From Edaphochlamys debaryana (taxonomy: Eukaryota; Chlorophyta; Chlorophyceae; Chlamydomonadales), in NCBI GenBank assembly GCA_016858145.1, contig JAEHOE010000056.1:310001-374000 (forward strand): a stretch of DNA of 64,000 bases, written 5' to 3'. Numbering within the stretch: position 1 is the first letter of the stretch; each line of letters begins with the position of its first letter. Below are positions 45,992 to 56,516 of this stretch, in pieces. The position numbers were made by a program, and so were the translations under genes. The notes beneath the pieces are model-generated. The model worked only from the letters and a program-made list of their open reading frames with translations. It was not told the origin of the DNA and searched no databases.

Positions 45992-46734
45992 AGGGGCTGC
46001 AGGAGGGAGGGGCAGGGGGGCGAAAGCCAGCAGCGGTCGTCATCAGGAGATGGAGCCCTCCCCCAGCTACTTGTTGCACTGTTAGAGCGACTCCGGGCGA
46101 GTCACGAGACAGAGGGCGCCGGAAAGCGGGGCTGGGGCTTGGGCAGGCCATAGCACTCTAGGGCGTGCCAACTGGCGACCCTCGTGCCCAAACTCGCCTG
46201 GTCCCTGGCCGCGAGTATACTTAGCAAAGCAATCATACAGGGCCCTCGTTTGGTCTTTGAAGGCGGATTTCGCCGAGATCCCGCGACGCGCAAGGTCGCA
46301 CTGACCGCCTGCTGAGTTCCGAACCGCTTGCTCGAGTACCGCTGATTTGCGATAGCGACTAGACTAGCTCGGGACCTGCGGTTGGACACAGCTGCCCACA
46401 TCAACAGCGGTTCGCCGAGAGTATGTATGCTTCCACGATATAAGTCGCCCGCTGACTGGAGTGGTGTACGTGTCGCGCGTGACTACTCAGAGTGGCGTTG
46501 CGCAAGTCGGCGGGACAGTGGCACGCCCATACTCAACCCGTCTCAACCGGCGCCCGCGCCCCTCGGCGCTCCTGCCGAGAGTCCGAACCGTGCCCCACGC
46601 CGACGGTACCACGCGTGCTTCGAGGCAAGTCCCCCTCCCCCCACGCACCCCGACCACCCACTCTGAGCGTGAGTTGCCACAACCAGGAGCAGCAGGGCTG
46701 CAAGCCAGGCAGCACCATGGGCGGACGGCGCCAT
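38848..46734 (-). CDS. Large secreted PAN/Apple-like, EGF-like, HYR multidomain protein
   Basis: The start at 46734 gives a signal peptide (MAPSAHGAAWLAALLLLVVA-THAQ). Not every exon join near the N-terminus was resolved (46.65-45.95 kb). Three tandem modules follow. Each has a CPLVxGYQLH exon, a 189-nt exon (DHDGSSYLEPPIKSF ... CVEFNWNWVIVGGGGYQ ... CLYVK), a CAQVAGYTLIPDAGG exon (CPNIKGY in the last), a DIGPVQWGRAAI ... CxGFHWNP exon, and a DGLIRGGG ... KCLY(L/I)K exon. Then come a TSTIKLNLIAQLGVTAEQV segment, an EGF-like Cys cluster (40.96-41.10 kb), two or three HYR domains (exon 40747-~40149 and 39.96-39.78 kb) and a C-terminus (FLSPIDNVNDNVVPANRVL ... GLTYDASTATYKINYRIG) resembling bacterial PxKF domains. 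The last exon is 39024-38848. Likely extracellular-matrix or adhesion protein. Confidence 0.75.
42707..42895 (-). repeat. 189-nt duplicated exon, copy 3
   Basis: Phase 1-1 exon encoding DHDGSTYLEPPIKSFSATIS ... CLYVK within the secreted protein; the most diverged of the three copies. Confidence 0.85.
43879..44067 (-). repeat. 189-nt duplicated exon, copy 2
   Basis: Same length and phase as the others; differs from copy 1 at very few residues (TDTIAQCSANPAC versus SDTIAQCSANSAC). Confidence 0.9.
45437..45625 (-). repeat. 189-nt duplicated exon, copy 1
   Basis: Same length and phase; flanking introns are also alike (CCCCGCCC-rich stretch and CCGGCCGCAGGG upstream), showing recent unequal duplication. 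Confidence 0.9.
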
Positions 46735-47942
46735 CTTGGGCGTGACACCAATACGGCAGCCGCGACTTTGATCGATAGTGGCGCTCAGTACGCTGGTCTG
46801 CATAGATGGCGTGACAGAGGTGAGGAGTGCAAAACTGCCCATCAACATGGTTCCGCCATGCGCTCCGCCGCGATGGCCGTAGCCGCCAGATGCTAATGTC
46901 AAAGTCCCTGGTAGAACGCAGAGCGCGCACACCTGGTTGAGCGGCCGCGAAGCGCTCGGGAGGCCTAGTCGCCACTGCTGGTGTAAGCGAAAGGACGAGT
47001 GGGGTCGCTCGGGGCCAGCGGCGGGGTGACAGCGCAAGGTGCACTGCGGGCAGCGAGATAATAGAATGCGAGCAGTGCGCTCCTGTACCAGGCTTTATGC
47101 GGTTCATCTCGGGTCGGGAGCGTCGCTATTTCGACTGCGAACGGCGAACTCCCAATCCCCGCGTGCCTCGGCCAGCCTGTGCAGCGCGACTGTTGTACTG
47201 TATGCCTTTACTTGCCATCACCGGCACAATAGCCATGGTTTGAGCGAGTCGCGTGCGTGATTGCGCGTGTGTCGCTTCGGCTCCAGTGTCGAGTGTACGT
47301 TCCTGAATGAACGCACGCCGGCTTCGCCCGGTGTCTGTACACGCTGAGCAAGCTGCCATTCCCTTTACCATGGTAGTGGGGCTCGCCCGGTGCGCCTGGC
47401 AAGCGATCGAGCCTGTTCGGATTCCCCGACAGCCGTTGACAGAATTGCAACGTCTCGGCCTCGCCCAGAAGACCGGCGGCGGCTGCAGGTTGTGGAGCAC
47501 AAGCCCTTACGCAACACACAAGCACCTCCCCAACGCTACCCTCCAGCCCGGGCCTGCCATACATGGTACTCATTGCCTCGCACGTACACCGTTCGTGCGA
47601 GGGCCGCCTCGTGCCAGGTCTTCAGCTCAAGGGGCTCAAGGACCGCCGGTGATACCGGCGGCGCGCAATCATACATGCTCCCCGCCTGTGAAGCACCCAT
47701 GGCAAGTGGAGATACCGGCAAGTCTGCTGCCAACAGGCCTCACGCCCTCGCCACAGTCTCATACCACCCTCAGCCTGCCCCGCCCAGACACCCGATGCAC
47801 AACGCAAGTCAACCAGTTAACCTCCATGGCCTAACGTCTGTAGAGAGACCCCAGCATGTTGATGTCTTCTAACCCCGGCATGCACACGGCGGCGGGCAGC
47901 TGCGGTATCCCCATGCATGGCCCCGCCCCGCCCCACCCGTGT
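46735..47942. other. Intergenic
   Basis: 1.2 kb between the start of the secreted protein gene (-) and the 3' end of the LC8-like copy A (-). No gene supported. Confidence 0.55.
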
Positions 47943-50201
47943 TCACGAGCCGGGGCTCCAGCCGACGGAGAACTCCGCCCTGCCCATGCGCACCACCATG
48001 CGCGTGCCGGGGCGGTGCAGGCCAGAGTGGGGGCCGCCCCCGCCCCCGCCCAGGCCCCCGCCCCGGCCCCAGCGCCACAGCCGCTCCCCGGCCCTGCCCC
48101 TGCCGGCCGCCGCCGCGGCCTCCTCGGCCCCCGCGAAGGCAAAGTGCGCGTGCGGCAGGGGCTGCGGCTCGGGCGCCTCGGCGTACGGCACTGGCGCCAC
48201 TGCGCAGGACCAGCAGCAGCCGTACGCCTCCTCCATTGCGCAGACCACAGCGGAGGCCTGGGTGGGGGGGGGGGCAGAGGCAGGGGAAGAGGTCACAGGC
48301 AAAAGGAGGTGTGGATGACTGGAACACGAAAAGGGCGAGGAGCCCTTGCAAGGGCACAGCAGAGGGCACAGCCAACCGCCGTAGAGGCGTGCCCTGGATG
48401 GACACGAGAAAGCGAGGCTTGGGGCGAGGCAAGGATGCGGCCAAAGGAACCGTGCTTTGCAGCCACGCATGCTGTTGCTCCCTCTGCGGAGCCCGCACGC
48501 ACCTGGCAGGCAGGGGTGTGGCAGGCAGGGGTGTGGCAGGCAGGGGTGTGGCAGGCAGGGGTGTGGCAGGCAGGGGTGTGGCAGGCAGGGGTGTGGCAGG
48601 CAGGGGTGTGGGCAGGCAGGGGTGTGGCAGGCAGGGGTGTGGCAGGCAGGGGTGTGGCAGGCAGGGGTGTGGCAGGCAGGGGTGTGGCAGGCAGGGGTGT
48701 GGCAGGCAGGGGTGTGCAGGCAGGGGTGTGGCAGGCAGGGGTGTGGCAGGCAGGGGTGGTCAGGCAGGGGTGTGGCAGGCAGGGGTGTGGCAGGCAGGGG
48801 TGTGGCAGGCAGGGGTGTGGCAGGCAGGGGTTGTGGGCAGGGCCAGGGGTGTGGCAGGCAGGGGTGTGGCAGGCAGGGGTGTGTGGCCAGGCAGGGGTGT
48901 GCCTCATTGGTTGGCAGGCAGGGGGGTGTGTGGCAGGGCAGGGGTGTGGCAGGCAGGGGTGTGGGCAGGCAGGGGCCTGTGGGCAGGCAGGGGTGTGGCA
49001 GGCAGGGGCTGTGGCAGGCAGGGGTGTGGCAGGCAGGGGGTGTGGCAGGCAGGGGTGTGGCAGGCAGGGGTGTGGCAGGCAGGGGGTGTGGCAAGGCAGG
49101 GGGTGTGCAGGCAGGGGTGGTGTGGGCAGGCAGGGGTGTGGCAGGCAGGGGTTGTGGCAGGCAGGGGTGTGGCAGGCAGAGGGTGTGTCAAGCAGAGGGG
49201 TGTCCATGCAGGGGTGTGGCAGGGACAGGGGTTGTGGGCAGGCAGGGGTGTGGCATGGCAGGGGTGTGGCAGGCAGGGGTGTGGCAGGCAGGGGTGTGGC
49301 AGGCAGGGGTGTGCGCTTCCGTTCCCTGCTGCCGCCTTTAGCCACACCCGGTTACAAGCCTCCCCCTCCCCCTACCCGTCCTCCCCCTTCCACCCCCTCC
49401 CTCCCACCCACCCACCCGCTCCTGCGCGCTGCCCCTCCTCAGCGCCTCGTGCACGGCCCTGAGCGTGGTCAGCTGCATGCCGGGCGGCTGGTCGGTGGCG
49501 GCGATGGCGGCGCCCAGCTCCCGGGAGGCCAGGGCCACGATGGAGAAGGCCTGGGGGGGAAGGGCAGGGGCCATGCTGCATTTGGAAACCCACGGGAGAG
49601 AACCCCAGAGTCAGCACGACCCGGCACACCCCCGCCCCCGCCCGCGGCCCACCTTGTCGGACTGCAGCCGCCCCACGCCCCGGTCCGCCACCTCCAGCAG
49701 AGCGCGGGTCAGCTGGGTCTGCGGGGTCGAGGAGGCGGGGGCGGGGGATGAGGAAGGAGGACGGGGCGGGCAGGACGCGAAGGGGCGAGGGCAGTCGCCC
49801 AAGCGCCCGAGGCAGGCACCCAGCCCCTGGCCCCACACTCTGCCCCTTCCCCCTTTCCCCACCCCGGCCTCACCACATCTGCCACCACGGCCGCACACTC
49901 CGCGGGCGCATCACGCCACGGCTCCAGCTCCTGGGCGGGAGGGCGGGCAAGGAGGGGCAGTGAGCCTTGATGCAGGCCCACGCAGCACCTCCCCTGCTGC
50001 CACCCGCCGGCCCTGTCCCCGTCAGCCACGCCCTGGAGCTCGAGACCCAAACGTACCTGCCGTGCGTGATCTCCAGCGGACCCCGCACCGCCTGCAGCGG
50101 CGCTGACGTGCCCCCCGGCTAGCGCCGCGGCCGTCGCGCTAGCAGATACCGGCAGCGAGAGCCGCTGTGGCGAAGCTACCTCAGCATTGTCAGCAATGGC
50201 A
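47943..50201 (-). CDS. LC8-like domain protein, duplicate copy A (5' end unresolved)
   Basis: Exons ~50201-50057, 49930-49874, 49718-49653, 49550-49416 and 48257-47943 join in phase. They read AGSAGDHARQ / ELEPWRDAPAECAAVVADV / TQLTRALLEVADRGV / AFSIVALASRELGAAIAATD QPPGMQLTTLRAVHEAL / CAMEEAYGCCWSCAVAPV ... TRMVVRMGRAEFSVG. The last domain follows LC8 with the W-x-C position kept and an inserted Gly/Ala/Pro-rich loop of about 45 residues. Unlike copy B, no ATG with a transit-like peptide is in frame: the frame begins at a TTTAG that could be an acceptor, so the gene may start in an unseen upstream exon or be 5'-broken. Its last intron (49415-48258) holds a large minisatellite. Confidence 0.65.
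48507..49312. repeat. 15-bp minisatellite inside LC8-like copy A intron
   Basis: About fifty copies of GGGGTGTGGCAGGCA (0.8 kb). The first third is nearly perfect; the rest carries insertions and substitutions. All frames stay open because the unit is a multiple of three, producing spurious long ORFs on both strands. Confidence 0.95.
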
Positions 50202-50981
50202 CTAAAGAAGAAGGGGAGGGGCCCGACTGACCCTCCCTCTCGACTCGCTGGTAAAGGCTATAAAGCACACAGCTGCTAACAGGAAAGGCACAACGTACAT
50301 ACAGCAATCTCTGTCCCTCTACCGCTCCAGTGCGGCCGCTGCAGTGCACTCAGCGGTGTGGGCTCCCACCGAGACCACCACCAAATACACAAACCCTGCG
50401 AGACTGCGACCTTCACCCACGCCAGGGCGTCAGTCCGCAGGGATCGGGAGAGCTACTACATAAAAGATGAAACATGAACCATAAATCGTAACCAACTCCG
50501 CTGAACATGTGACCCCAACCCCCGCCGCCAACCAACAGATGGTCTGATCACAGTATAGGCTAGGTCCATCCAGGCTCGAGCTCGGCAGCCAGCCAAACAA
50601 CCACCCCCGTCCCAGAGCATGAGCATATTGCCACTTCGGTCATGCTGCCCCTCCCCATGTGGCATGTGGCCCCTATAGAGGCGAACCGCGGGTTGATTGC
50701 CCGCACGTCTCCGCACGCCGTCCGGACTGAATCAACATGTGCCCTCACACCCCGGGCCGAAGTCCAAGTCGAGGCCCATCCAGGCCAGAGCTAGACAAGC
50801 CAAACAGCTACCTCCTCAACTGCCCCCCTGACCGTGGCCGCGAGTGCATCAGTCTGAGCACCTATGTCCTACCGGAGGCGTCAGGCCGCAACACACATCA
50901 GGGCCTGGAGGCGTCACACACCGCCATCCTCTCAACTCAGGGCGACAACAGGGCTTCGCCTGCTTCTCCAGAGCACTGCGA
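50202..50981. other. Intergenic within duplicated block A
   Basis: 780 bp between LC8-like copy A and the BTB gene. A - strand ATG near 50300 opens a short hydrophobic frame (MYVVPFLLAAVCFIAF) that hits TAG at the putative acceptor; not accepted as a gene. Confidence 0.5.
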
Positions 50982-52908
50982 TTAGTTGCCATCGCTGTCA
51001 GTATCATCACTCTCCTCCTCCTCCTCCTCCTCCTCGCCCTCCTCCTCCTCCTCGTCCTCTGCTGGTAACAGCACCACACTGCCCCCGATCTTGCCCTCGT
51101 GCAGGTAGGGGGCCCACGAGGCCAGGGGGTCGGCGGCCGCCGCAGCGCCGCCCGCCGCAACGCCCGCATTCACAGGTGCCAGGCGGAGCGCATAGTCTCT
51201 GCCGTAGCCCACGTTGAGGGTGATGGGGTCCTCGTGGTCCAGGTCAACGGTGGTTTCGCTCCCAGGGCCGCCGCCCCGCCGGCAGGTAAACAGGATGCGA
51301 CCAGTCAGGTTGACGGGCAGCTCCAGGCTGTGGTGTGAGCCGCCCGGGGCCAGCCTCGACCCCTCCACATGGTAGGCGGCCGGGCGCGTCGGATGCAGAT
51401 ACAGCCCCGCTGCCCCCTTGCTGGTCTCGTGCTTGATGACCACCTGCCAAGCCAGGCCGGCAGCGACGATGGTGTCCTGCCCTCCGTCGAACTTGGGGTA
51501 CACCCAGGCGGTCTCGCCCTCGTCCTCGCTCTCGGCCAGCGCCGCCTGCAGCTGCTCCCGGGTGGAGGCCCAGCCGTAGCCAAGTCCCGCGGCAGGCAGG
51601 CACTGGGGCCGACGCTTCATGTTGCACCACGAGGGGAAGGGCAGGTCCCCTCGGATAGACGCCTGCTGTTCCGCCTGTGCAGAGGCGTACGCGCCGACAA
51701 GCAGCGCATCTGCCGTGCTGACTGGGAACCACCCCGCCGGGTGGGCCTCGCCGCGGCCTTCATAGTCCACTGACAGGGGCAACAGGAGGCAGGAAGCCGC
51801 GTGACGGCTGAGCTGCGCAAGCCGCACCAGACCGCTGAGCCGCTTGCGGCTCGCTGGGTCCGTGCATTTGCGGTTGGCCCGCATCCATGTCGCCAGCAGC
51901 GTCAGGATGCTGTCCTCGCTGTCCGTGCCGAACGCCTCCGACTCCAGCAGAGCCTCAACCCCAGCTGCCGGCAGCTTCAGCAGCTGCTCGCGGAGGGCGG
52001 GCCGGTTGAGGGCGGCGAGCGCGTCCCCGAAGTGCCGTATGAGGGCCGGCTCGGCGGCTTCGACCACGGCAGCGAAGGCGGGTTCCGCCCCCCTGTCGGG
52101 CCACAGCTCGGAGCAGCTGTAGAGGTGCAGCACGGGGGGATCAGCTGCGCCTGCTGTGCTCCCGGACGCCTCGCCCGCAGCTGAGAGCTGCTGGGCGATG
52201 TAATCCGCACACGCCGCCCCGCAGCCCTTGATCTCGAGGTAGTCCGCGACACGCAGGGTCTCCAGAGCCTGGCGGATGCTGCAAGGCTGCACCTCCCCCG
52301 TGTATGCGAAGCGTATGGCCAGGCGGCCCGCCTCCGCCTCCGCCTCATCGGCCACCGGCACACGGAGCACGGGGCGGCCGTCGGGGGCTGAGGCCGCCGC
52401 GGGGTGCGGCCGCTTGCGCCCAGCGCCGCTGCTGCTGGCGCTGGGGTCGGCTCCGTCCGCTGCGGGCTCCGGCTGAGCGGCAGTGCGCGGTGTGCCGCCA
52501 GAGGCGGTACCCCAGCGTTGGATCTGTGGTCAAGGGCGCCAGGAAAAACCTGATTAGGAGGACACAAGCTGGGACGGAGGCGGCGCGTCCGCGGCAGCTT
52601 CCGAGCCGACCGTCTCTCACCTGCGCCGCGAATCTCCCAGAGACCACCTCCAGGACAAGCGTGTGGGCCGGAAGCGGCGAGCCGAAGACCTTGGGCTCAG
52701 CGGGCACCGGCGCGGCGGTAATGGCGCCATCCTCGCCACCAGCGCCGTTGCCACCCATGCGCTGTCTTTTGTGCCCTGGCACCACCTCACGACAAAAGAC
52801 CACAATACAGTCGCTCCGAGCTTCGCTGCCGAAAAGCGACGCGACGGCATCCGCGACTTCGGGGTTGCCTTTGCGCGGCTGCCCGAAGCGCTTCCTGGTC
52901 TTGCTCAT
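50982..52908 (-). CDS. BTB-BACK domain protein (intact copy A)
   Basis: Two exons, 52908-52621 and 52523-50982, give 609 aa. Residues 1-96 (MSKTRKRFGQPRKGNPEVAD ... SDCIVVF ... LVLEVVSGRFAAQ) and 97-200 (LAIRFAYTGEVQPCSIRQAL, LETLRVADYLEIKGC) form a BTB fold with a disordered insertion. Then a BACK-like helical region (EPALIRHFGDALAALNRPAL, LLESEAFGTDSEDSILTLLA) and a C-terminal beta-rich region (AAGLYLHPTRPAAYHVEG), ending in a Glu/Asp run EDEEEEEGEEEEEEEESDD. Family knowledge: BTB-BACK proteins are often CUL3 ubiquitin-ligase adaptors; the target here is unknown. Volvocine genomes carry many such genes. Confidence 0.85.
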
Positions 52909-53755
52909 TGCTTTGAATCAAGCTGCTCTGGCGGGGCGGGCGGTCGGTACTAAAAGTCTTTGGCGGGATCTGCAGGGGCCAGGCGGGTGCCCGAGCTCTA
53001 ATACTTAACGACGTCAGGCGATGCGGTAAAGACTCAGTGGCCATGTAGTTTGATATCGTTCGGCTCGACTTCGCTCCATCTGCCCTTCACGTCCCGACAC
53101 GTACCTCATCCCGCGTGACCCCCCCGGCCTTGGCACCGCCGGCCGCAGGCACAACAGCCAACAACAGCCCTTCCACCCGGGACGGAGGGATGACAGTGCA
53201 ATCCTTCCAGGATCGTGCACTACCTTCTACATGCGTGTACTACCCCTGCACCATCGTGCCCCGGCGCAGCAACATCGCCCGAGCCCAAGGTCCTCTGCAC
53301 AAGCCCTGACCGGAACCATGGCCGCGCCGTGTTCTGCATGCCCCAGCAGCGCTGCACGGCGGTGGGCGCCCTGGCCCTTCATGCCTGCGACAGTGCAGCC
53401 CTGCTCCCCCTATTGCAAGCACCCCTGACAATAACCGCTTGTAAGCCCCGCACGGGGCGTCAGCCAAGCGGCAGTGCAACCCGTCCAGCACCAAGCAGAC
53501 AAACTCGAAAGCCCAGCGGCCTCCGGCGGCACCCAGCGCATCTTGCGCCCCAAAGGGCGTTCTCTACCGAGGCCCACAGCTCACCGGCACCTCCATCCAG
53601 GCCTTGCGGCATCAGGCGGCATCTGTTACAAGTACGGCACCTACCATGAGGACGGCTGGGCCTAGCCTTCAACCGGACCCTTGCCAAACCAGCGTACCAA
53701 TCAGCACATCCACACCAAACGCCCAACTGACCTTCTCCAGCCCCGCGCTCTCCGC
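52909..53755. other. Intergenic junction between duplicated blocks A and B
   Basis: 847 bp with no supported gene; the breakpoint of the tandem duplication should lie here or just beyond. Confidence 0.5.
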
Positions 53756-55152
53756 TCACGAGCCGGGGCTCCAGCCGACGGAGAACTCCGCCCCGCCCAT
53801 GCGCACCACCATGCGCGTGCCGGGGCGGTGCAGGGCAGAGTGGGGGCCGCCCCCGCCCCCGCCCCCGCCCCCGCCCCCGCCCCGGCCCCGGCCCCAGCGC
53901 CACAGCCGCTCCCCGGCCCTGCCCCTGCCGGCCGCCGCCGCGGTCTTCTCGGCCCCCGCGAAGGCAAAGTGCGCGTGCGGCAGGCGCTGCGGCTCGGGCG
54001 CCTCGGCGTACGGCAGTGGCGCCACTGCGCAGGACCAGCAGCAGCCGTACGCCTCCTCCATTGCGCAGACCACAGCGGAGGCCTGCAGCGGGGGGGAGGG
54101 GCGGAGGCAGGGGAGAGGTCACAGGCAAGAGGAGGTGAGGATGGCTGGAACGAGACGACGGCCAGGAGCCCTTCCCTAACCGCACCGCACCCATCCCACC
54201 CCCTCCCCCCTCTCCCCCATCACCCACCCGCTCCTGCGCGCTGTCCCTCCTCAGCGCCTCGTGCACGGCCCTGAGCGTGGTCAGCTGCATGCCGGGCGGC
54301 TGGTCGGTGGCGGCGATGGCGGCGCCCAGCTCCCGGGAGGCCAGGGCCACGATGGAGAAGGCCTGGGGGGGAAGGGCAGGGGCCATGCTGCATTTGGAAA
54401 CCCACGGGAGAGAACCCCAGAGTCAGCACGACCCGGCCCACCCCCGCCCCCGCCCGCGGCCCACCTTGTCGGACTGCAGCCGCCCCACGCCCCGGTCCGC
54501 CACCTCCAGCAGAGCGTGGGTCAGCTGGGTCTTGGGGGGGGCGGGGGGTGGGGGCGGGGTTTGAGGGAGGAAGCGGGATCGTCAGGACGCGACGGGGGGA
54601 GAAGAGGCGCCCAAGCGCAGGCACCCAGCCCCTGGCCCCACACTCTGCCCCTTCCCCCTTTCCCCGCTCTGGACTCACCACCTCTGCCACCACGGCCGCA
54701 CACTCCGCGGGCGCATCACGCCACGGCTCCAGCTCCTGGGCGGGAGGGCGGGCAAGGAGGGGCAGTGAGCCTTGATGCAGGCCCACGCAGCACCTCCCCT
54801 GTTGCCACCCGCCGGCCCTGTCCCCGTCAGCCACGCCCTGGAGCTCGAGACCCAAACGTACCTGCCGTGCGTGATCTCCAGCGGACCCCGCACCGCCTGC
54901 AGCGGCGAGGGCCGCGGCCGTCGCAGCGCCGCGAGAGCGCTCGCAGCGGCCGCCGTAGCCGGGGGCCGACGCAGTGAGGCCTGCGCTGCCGCTGCTGCCG
55001 CGATTCGCGGGCGGCGCAGCCACACAATCCGTAGCCGGCCGCGCGCGGGCGGCTGAGGGGCTCGTGGGGAAGGCGGGGCGGCAGGGCACCGCCGCGCGCG
55101 AGCGCCGCAGCGCCGAGCAGTGAACGGGACTGAATGTGAGAGCAGATAGCAT
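53756..55152 (-). CDS. LC8-like domain protein, duplicate copy B (complete)
   Basis: Five exons close in phase (291 aa): 55152-54862, 54735-54679, 54530-54465, 54362-54228, 54082-53756. The start MLSALTFSPVHCSALRRSRA is Ser/Arg/Ala-rich with a transit-peptide look. Internal exons are almost identical to copy A (ELEPWRDAPAECAAVVAEV, AFSIVALASRELGAAIAATD), and the last exon has CAMEEAYGCCWSCAVAPL with a slightly longer poly-Gly loop. The 66-nt exon 3 corresponds to the 66-nt exons of the genes at 16.1 and 37.0 kb. Its last intron is only 145 bp and lacks the minisatellite. The exon 3 acceptor reads AAG rather than CAG. Confidence 0.75.
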
Positions 55153-56516
55153 TTGCAGATTTTGCGCAAGTTACAACTTTACAGCGACGCCAAAACAAGA
55201 CAAGGCGCCAACCTTGTCATGCCTCTCGACACGCCCGCTCATTGACTCACCACCTCCCCGCCAGATTGCCGTACAGCAAGCATCCTGAAATGGAAATCCG
55301 TCACAAGACCACAACCTTATCTCCCTCTCACCCGAATCCCTCACGTCACAAACAAGGCACACACGCAGAGTGTAATGCTCTACAACGGAAAGGGCACGCT
55401 AAACATAGGGCGGCTCAACAACCGTGTCCTCGGCGCTTCACTCACCTACCCCTGCCCCTTCAGGACGCAGGGGTCTACACCGCGTCAACAACAACCGCTT
55501 CCCTACTGCACGCGCTGTACACCTGTAGACCAACGCAACGCAACAACCAGATCCATCAGATCCATCATTCTGCTTCCGTTACCCTTCCTCGGGGTGCAGC
55601 GCAGCACTGCGAACTCCATATGTACGACTAACTGTGGCTCAACCAGGTTCCAACAATCAACCTCATCCTCCTGAGTGACAAAGGGTAAACGCATTAGTGC
55701 CTGGCTCCGGCGCCGCAGGGCAACGCGCCAAGGCCGCTGCCGGCACGACCGCGACACCAGGCCATCCACAACCAAGCCAGATGATACACAGTCTGCGCTC
55801 CGTAGCAGCAACGGCCGCGCTCACGAATCCGCAACTGTACGTTGTGCCCCTGTCCCGCGCCGTAGCCCCTGCAAGTAGACCCGGTCTAGCGCCTGCCACG
55901 CGTGCCGTACAAGTCATATCAAAGAGCGTCGAACCTCCTGCCCCGCCTGCCAAGGAGTCTGACTCCAATTCTAGGAAGTGCCCTGCCCCAGTGCAGCAAG
56001 GCAACATGTTGGATGCCGTCGCGGCACGGCAGTCTACTCACAATAGTGTACATTGTCAAGGCCCCGCTATTCACGCACAAGTAAGTGGCATGTTTCTACT
56101 TGTAACAAGACCAGGTCCAGCGCAGGCCCTCATGCCCCCCAACCGCCGCACGTGCCGACGAGACTGCTTTCCGCATTCTGTCTCTGCTGCCGAGCCCTCC
56201 AGCGCGTGCAGTGTCCATCAACAACACGTGAAGCCTTTCTCAGCTCAGCAAACCAAGACATCCAACCCAAAACTGCAGACCCCAAGTTCCAGACCGAGGA
56301 AACCGGTCCAGTCCCAACGCTCGTCACAATGCCTTCTGCAGCACATCCGCTGTCGGAGACCGCGCTCGTGACAAGCACAGGCACGACCGCAGACCCCCGC
56401 CCGTAATGACTGCTGCATCGATTGCGAATCCGGTCGTCCCCAGTCCTGATCTTGCTCGCGCCCTCAGCGCCTCCCTGGGCGGCGACCAATGGCCCTGGAG
56501 CCCAAAACAGAGGTCG
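55153..56516. other. Intergenic within duplicated block B
   Basis: 1.36 kb between LC8-like copy B and the BTB pseudogene; longer than the 780 bp in block A. No gene supported. Confidence 0.5.

Noticed and set aside
48507..49312. Possible CRISPR-like array
   Set aside because: Units are contiguous with no unique spacers, in a eukaryotic intron.
47939..49751. Very long open frames on both strands over 48.5-49.3 kb (Gly/Arg/Gln or Cys/His/Pro repeats)
   Set aside because: They come from a 15-bp repeat whose unit is a multiple of three, so all frames stay open; the repeat lies in an intron.
50240..50310. Short minus-strand frame MYVVPFLLAAVCFIAF as a signal peptide exon
   Set aside because: It ends at TAG exactly where an acceptor would be needed and has no counterpart in copy B.
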